NCBI GenBank assembly: GCA_002005505.1 | Contig: KV908434.1 | Location: 68,688-83,687, forward strand | DNA: 15,000 nucleotides | Reading direction: 5' to 3' | Origin: Botryococcus braunii | Taxonomy: Eukaryota; Chlorophyta; Trebouxiophyceae | Shown here: positions 10,735 through 15,000 of the stretch, piece after piece | How the letters are laid out: every line of letters begins with the position of its first letter | Position numbering within the stretch: position 1 is the first letter of the stretch | The notes under the pieces: model-generated | Seen by the model: the letters and a program-made list of their open reading frames with translations, nothing else | What the model was told of the DNA's origin: nothing | Database searches by the model: none | Position numbers and translations under genes: made by a program

Positions 10735-13005
10735 ACCCGTACTGTGTGAGCGTGCCTGGTGCGGAACCATCACTAGTGTGTGCCGCAAGGGGGAGCCCGT
10801 TTGTAGTAGTAGCAGGTATTCCTTTCCCCGGCGTACGCGTGCAAACGTTGGGAAATCTCCGCAGAAATGTGTCCACTTTCCCCTAGATCTACATTCTTAC
10901 TTAAAAGAAAAGTTGAATGAAGCAGATTCGCGATCCAGAATTCGTTACATCAAAGCATGAACTAACTCAGATGAAGTATACTCAAAATGGTCAGAGGAAA
11001 AGTTGACTATACTTTACTAAAAGTATCAACAGACATGCTTGGGAACAGTAGTTTTACTCGGGGTTTTGGGACCAGGCGCGTCTCCTGGTCCTGTTTTAGA
11101 TTTAAGAGTGAAGCCTATCCTAAATGTGCACACAGCAAAACTGGCCTTATACAAAATGTATCTACCCCAGTTGGTCGGCAAATCGGCCTAATTATAATGG
11201 ATGATCAGTTCATGAAGCCGGCTTCAAGCTGGCCCTGTGCGGCCATTTTGGGGTTACACGGCCAGAATCGATAAGCCTGGAAGACTACGTCCTTCCTTAA
11301 TCCGCTACTGCCTATCCTAACCGCACACCAGAAATCTTGCATGCGGGTTTTGCCCAGGCGGATTGCCTGACCGGCGAGTCCCAATAATACAGTATTGATT
11401 GCCACGGATTGAATGGGCCAAGTTAAACGAGGATTGGCCCCGGCTATTCCTGCCGGCATTCCTGATGGGGTTGACTCAGCCCGTTTCTGTTGTGAAGGGC
11501 TGATCCGCCTGCTTCCAGATTGATGCTGGTGCGAGGTGGGCTTCAAACGCGAGGCGTCGGGGCAGCACAAGGGCGTGGCTGTGGACTGCCCTGCGGGCAG
11601 CGTGGCTTTCGACGCGTCGCCGATGCCGCAGAAAAGCGGCGTGAGGAACTGGAGTGTAGTTAGCAACGCCGGAATCAGCTCTCACGTGGCTAGATTGGAC
11701 AGTATCAGCACGTTTCCGAGAAATGCACGTGATGTCCGCATTCAGACCCAGACTGCCCGGCCTCACGAAGCCCGCCTCGAGGAATGCTCTCATTTATATC
11801 CCTTCCTGCGGGAACCAACTTGTAAGAACTTTATTAAGGGTCGAAGGGTATGTTTCGGCAGGTCTGGTTGGAAGGCGTTCTTGATCCTCTGGCGGTGTTT
11901 CAGAACAGCCAACTTAGGGCACCGCCCGGTGGAATCAGGGACGAAAAGCTAGCCACGCTGGCCGTGAGTATATCGGAGTTTGTTCAAGCTTAAAGCATTG
12001 TCAAAGACTCTCTGCACCCTCCTTGGTTCCTGATCGTCTCGAAACGGTGGTTTTGGCCGCTCTTTTCCGAGAGTGGTCCGGGCAGTCATGCGAACAGAAT
12101 TTCAACGTTTGGAGGCAAGGCTTTGACACGAACCTGGCGGAATGAAAAAAGGGTACGAACTAGTAGGATTTCAGAGTGAATTCTTAAGGAAGTCATTACG
12201 AAGCCCTGCCAACTAGGCGCATTTCAAAGGAGGGGTTTGCTTCGGGATAACTGGGGGATCTCAACCAACTCAAGCTTGCGTGCAATGAGGTGCTGACATT
12301 TAATTGCCTCATCTGGTGACAGACTTGTGGACGCAGTGAAGAGGGGATCCAGGCTACCTTGCACTCTGTGCATTCCTTGCTATGAACCCTAAAGTGCTGA
12401 GTAGGGCTCGGAACAGGTCCCTACCCGATATGTGGTTTGAATGCATCGTTATAGAACTTCTTAGCAGCAAGTTGAGTGTCTGAGCATCGAAAGGGGTAGC
12501 ACTGGTGACGTTCGGGTTCATTCTGAGGCCTCCGCCAAGGCTGGGTCACTGACCCCCTTGCAGAAAGGGCCCGTGCAAGCCGGACGATGCGCGGCAGACA
12601 AATATACGGCTTTCAACTTTTTCGGAACCAAGAATTAGGATGTTGGCTCAAATCAGTGGGCGACTGCTGGGTGTCCGTCTTTTCGTCCGACATCGAAATC
12701 GTTTATCGCTCGGGCCCTGGAGGTGGAAGCAGTTTCATACTGCATACATTTATTGCTGCCATAAACTTGTCTCTAGGGGTAGATATCTCCGCAAAATGCG
12801 GTAAGGGATGGGCCAGGTGTTACTCAACCCTAGGCCCTTAGCCAAGGTTGCCCTTCAGAAAGTGTAGATTGCCCCTCGGCAAAGAGCAGGTCCAAGTTTT
12901 CTCACTAATACAATGAAGGCATCAGGGGGCTTGTGGCACCTGCGTTGGCATATCAAACACATATTACTAGGGCGCAGTCTGGGTGGCTGCCTCCAGGTGT
13001 CTTGT
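10735..13005. other. Long stretch without a recognisable gene
   Basis: About 2.3 kb with ordinary base composition. The longest frames (minus 11205-11666, minus 11476-11793, plus 11536-11952, plus 12587-12841) overlap one another on opposite strands and show no domain, repeat of composition or clear splice pattern. Unrecognised exons or UTRs cannot be excluded. Confidence 0.5.
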
Positions 13006-13006
13006 T

Positions 13007-13295
13007 CTTGCGCAAACTCCTGTGCAGTGTCAGGCGTACATCGAAGTGACTGATCCAAACCTCATAACGTCATGAAACGAAAGCCCTCAAATTTTCAGGC
13101 TGTCGTTTTGACGACACATCTTTCAGTGGGGCTTCAGGTCTTGCGCTCGAAATCCTGTGCAGTTCAGGCGCACATTAAAGTGGTGGATCCAAACTTCATA
13201 AAATCATGAAAAGAAAAGAAAGCCCTCAAAAAACGAATACATAAAATCAAGAAAGGAAACCTCTCGGTTTACGACATCTTTCAGTGACGCCTGAA
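13007..13295. repeat. Imperfect tandem duplication of about 133-156 bp
   Basis: Copy one is about 13007-13138 and copy two about 13140-13295. Shared words in the same order are CTTGCGC, TCCTGTGCAGT, GATCCAAAC, TCATGAAA, AGCCCTCAAA, ACATCTTTCAGTG and CTTCAGG or CTGAAG. Copy two has an A-rich insertion near 13225-13255. Confidence 0.85.
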
Positions 13296-13572
13296 GCACG
13301 TTCCATCCCCATGTGGGGTGCGGGTGCAGGAGCGCGAAGCCAGGCGCCACGAAGCAGAAATGGACCCCAGAGGAGGAAGAAGCCCTGCGGGCCGGTGTGA
13401 CTAAGTAAGGCATTCACCTTTCTTTCCTGATAATTGCCCGACAGCATATTCCCCAATGAATGGCCAGGCGGAGAGGAGATGAACTTCAAAGCTCGGGGGA
13501 GCTGGGTCTGGGATGCTGTCTGATGCACGGGAGTATCACAAAGTAGAGAAGATGCAGCGTGTTTCTACAAGA
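13296..13572. other. Unique spacer, no gene seen
   Basis: Moderately GC-rich. Minus frames of up to 93 codons cross it but are not recognisable. Confidence 0.45.
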
Positions 13573-13800
13573 TTTGTACAGTTCAGCATATTGTACAGTC
13601 CAACATATTTGTACAGTTCAGCATATTGTACAGTCCAACATATTTGTACAGTCCAGCATAGTTGTACAGTTTTGTACAGTGCAGCACATTTGTACAGTGC
13701 AGCACATTTGTACAGTCCAGCAGGCACAGCATATGTGGACGGTCGAGCATATTCGTTCAGTACAGCATATATATCGTATTTGTACAGCCCAGCATACATG
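13573..13800. repeat. ~18-bp minisatellite of TTGTACAG units
   Basis: TTGTACAG starts at 13574, 13591, 13609, 13626, 13644, 13662, 13672, 13690, 13708 and 13780. The spacing is 17 or 18 bp except one 10-bp step and a final 72 bp (four times 18) filled with degenerate units. Weaker units such as GTACAGCATGG continue to about 13915. All frames translate to repeats, so they are not evidence of coding. Confidence 0.93.
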
Positions 13801-14003
13801 CTGAATCCAGCATAAACGACATATTTAGAAATAGGAGGGTGTACAACACATGTGTACCGTACCGCACAGTTTTGTATAGCACGGCATATGCTGCATACTT
13901 GTGAAGTACAGCATGGCTGTTTTCAGAGTTGATCAGGACATCAGAGGCACCCTTCAGATTTCATCGGGAACACGAGGCGCGTGGGTGGTGTGTTGAGGTC
14001 AAA

Positions 14004-14169
14004 GGCGGAGATTGTGGGAGGGGTTGATGGAGATTGTGGGTGGGGCTGATGGAGATTGGAGATGGAGATTGTGGGAGGGGTTGATGGAGATTGTGGGTGG
14101 GGTTGATGGAGATTGGAGATGGAGATTGTGGGAGGGGTTGATGGAGATTGGAGATGGAGATTGTGGGAA
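14004..14169. repeat. 57-bp minisatellite, nearly three units
   Basis: GGAGATTGTGGGAGGGG recurs with the word ATTGTGGGAGGGG at 14011, 14068 and 14125, exactly 57 bp apart, then a shortened 35-bp unit brings ATTGTGGGA again at 14160. Each unit is itself made of GATGGAGATTG-type subrepeats. As 57 is a multiple of three, all frames stay open, which creates spurious ORFs. Confidence 0.93.
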
Positions 14170-14420
14170 AGATGGAGGCAAGGCCAGGGAGGACGAGCCT
14201 TCTGTGGGCATTGTCATATTTTCGTGAATTCCCTGCCCATTCGTGGCATCCCCGGTTGTGAATTGAGTCTTTGTAAATTGAGTCCACAACTGCACAATCA
14301 GTCTGACCACCAATGCACAATCTCTCACCGCCACGGGACTGAAGTATGAGGATGAAGGGGGGTAAAAGGGGAGCATCCTAATCCCCTACAAAGAGGGGGA
14401 AAAGTAAAGAATTCTCAACT

Positions 14421-14437
14421 CCCCCCCCCCCCCCCCC
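14421..14437. repeat. Poly-C tract, 17 nt
   Basis: Seventeen consecutive C, followed by ACGTCTTC. One of several long C or G runs in this window. Confidence 0.95.
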
Positions 14438-14467
14438 ACGTCTTCTCGTGGCAAAATCGCCGTCTCT

Positions 14468-14509
14468 CTCCTCCTCCTCCTCCTCCTCCTCCTCCTCCTC
14501 CTCCTCCTC
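14468..14509. repeat. (TCC)n trinucleotide microsatellite
   Basis: About 14 uninterrupted TCC units. Confidence 0.97.
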
Positions 14510-15000
14510 GTTTTCCTGCTCGTCTTCCTCTCGAGGCTCTATCATCTAGGCTGCGAACCACAAATGCATCAGTCGGAATGCATCCCCCCCCCCTTCTCTT
14601 TCACACAGTTTCCACGGGTTTGCGGGTGAAACTGGGGTTTGATGCGCAAGAAGGTGGATGTTTTCTGCATCACGATGTGTTTCGCCCATGTGGGGGAGAT
14701 CCATGGGATGGAGGAGGGCCAACCCCAAATGCGAGCCAGGAAAAAATATCCACACGCACAATACAAACCCCCCCCCCCCCCCAAAAAAAAAGGGGAAAAG
14801 CGAACAAAAGTAAATGGAAAAAGAAAACGCGGGAGAAGGATCAGGAATAAAGACGGAAAAAAAGGGGAAGAAGGGCGGCGAATCATGGGGAATTGATCTG
14901 GGGTTGTGCCGGGGCTTAGATATGGAGCTGGCAAGTGGAGGCATATTCAGAGGGACCCGCTATTTGATCAGGTCTTAAGACAGCGGTCAAATGTTGATCT
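14510..15000. other. Right end, no gene seen
   Basis: Contains C10 at about 14584-14593, A/G-rich stretches from about 14783 to 14890 and a GTCTTAAGAC palindrome near the end. Overlapping frames on both strands are low-complexity and unrecognised. Confidence 0.45.
14768..14791. repeat. C15-A9 homopolymer pair
   Basis: Fifteen C at 14768-14782 followed directly by nine A. The arrangement mirrors the minus-strand C16-A12 at 113-86. Confidence 0.95.

Noticed and set aside
11205..11952. Candidate genes on overlapping opposite-strand ORFs of 105-153 codons
   Set aside because: They overlap on both strands, have no recognisable motif and lack clear splice context, which fits chance in moderately GC-rich DNA.

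Overview
This is a eukaryotic nuclear window. It has spliced exons, very long microsatellites, minisatellites and an intact LTR retroelement, and no bacterial-style gene layout. The one gene I can recognise, a divergent FKBP-domain protein, together with the plant-type primer binding site of the retroelement, suggests a green-lineage (streptophyte) genome. That is inference; the sequence does not fix the species.

Layout. Positions 1-1992 (minus strand) hold the 5' part of an FKBP-family immunophilin gene. Three coding exons (1992-1599, 1363-1265, 229-125) join through GT-AG introns, all in phase 1, into a continuous reading frame. The frame runs off the left edge, so the C-terminus is missing. 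Intron 2 is 1,035 bp and mostly microsatellite: (GT)n, (GGGA)n and (GA)n in the transcript. Positions 1993-2479 are the upstream flank of the gene.

Positions 2480-9789 are one complete LTR retroelement of 7,310 bp on the minus strand. It has a 5-bp target duplication (GTATG), LTRs of 946 and 945 bp that differ at only two positions by eye, a primer binding site directly beside the LTR at 8844 and a polypurine tract directly beside the LTR at 3426. The 5.4-kb interior has no gag or pol reading frame on either strand, only a 44-codon ORF near its 5' end, two GC-richer islands, a 360-bp duplication and a 37-bp tandem array. It therefore looks like a young, non-autonomous element of the LARD (large retrotransposon derivative) type. 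Its 3' LTR lies 488 bp upstream of the FKBP start codon in the same orientation, and carries a TATA box and bZIP-type motifs, so read-through into the gene is possible.

Positions 9790-15000 hold no gene I can recognise. The stretch carries a 257-nt pure pyrimidine tract, a 21-bp repeat built on a 12-bp palindrome, an imperfect ~140-bp duplication, a ~18-bp minisatellite made of TTGTACAG (GTAC-core) motifs, a 57-bp minisatellite, a (TCC)n run and several poly-C runs. The short ORFs there overlap on both strands, look like chance, and are not annotated as genes.

How the parts relate: the most interesting connection is between the recently inserted LTR and the FKBP-like gene next to it. The other repeats appear independent of both.
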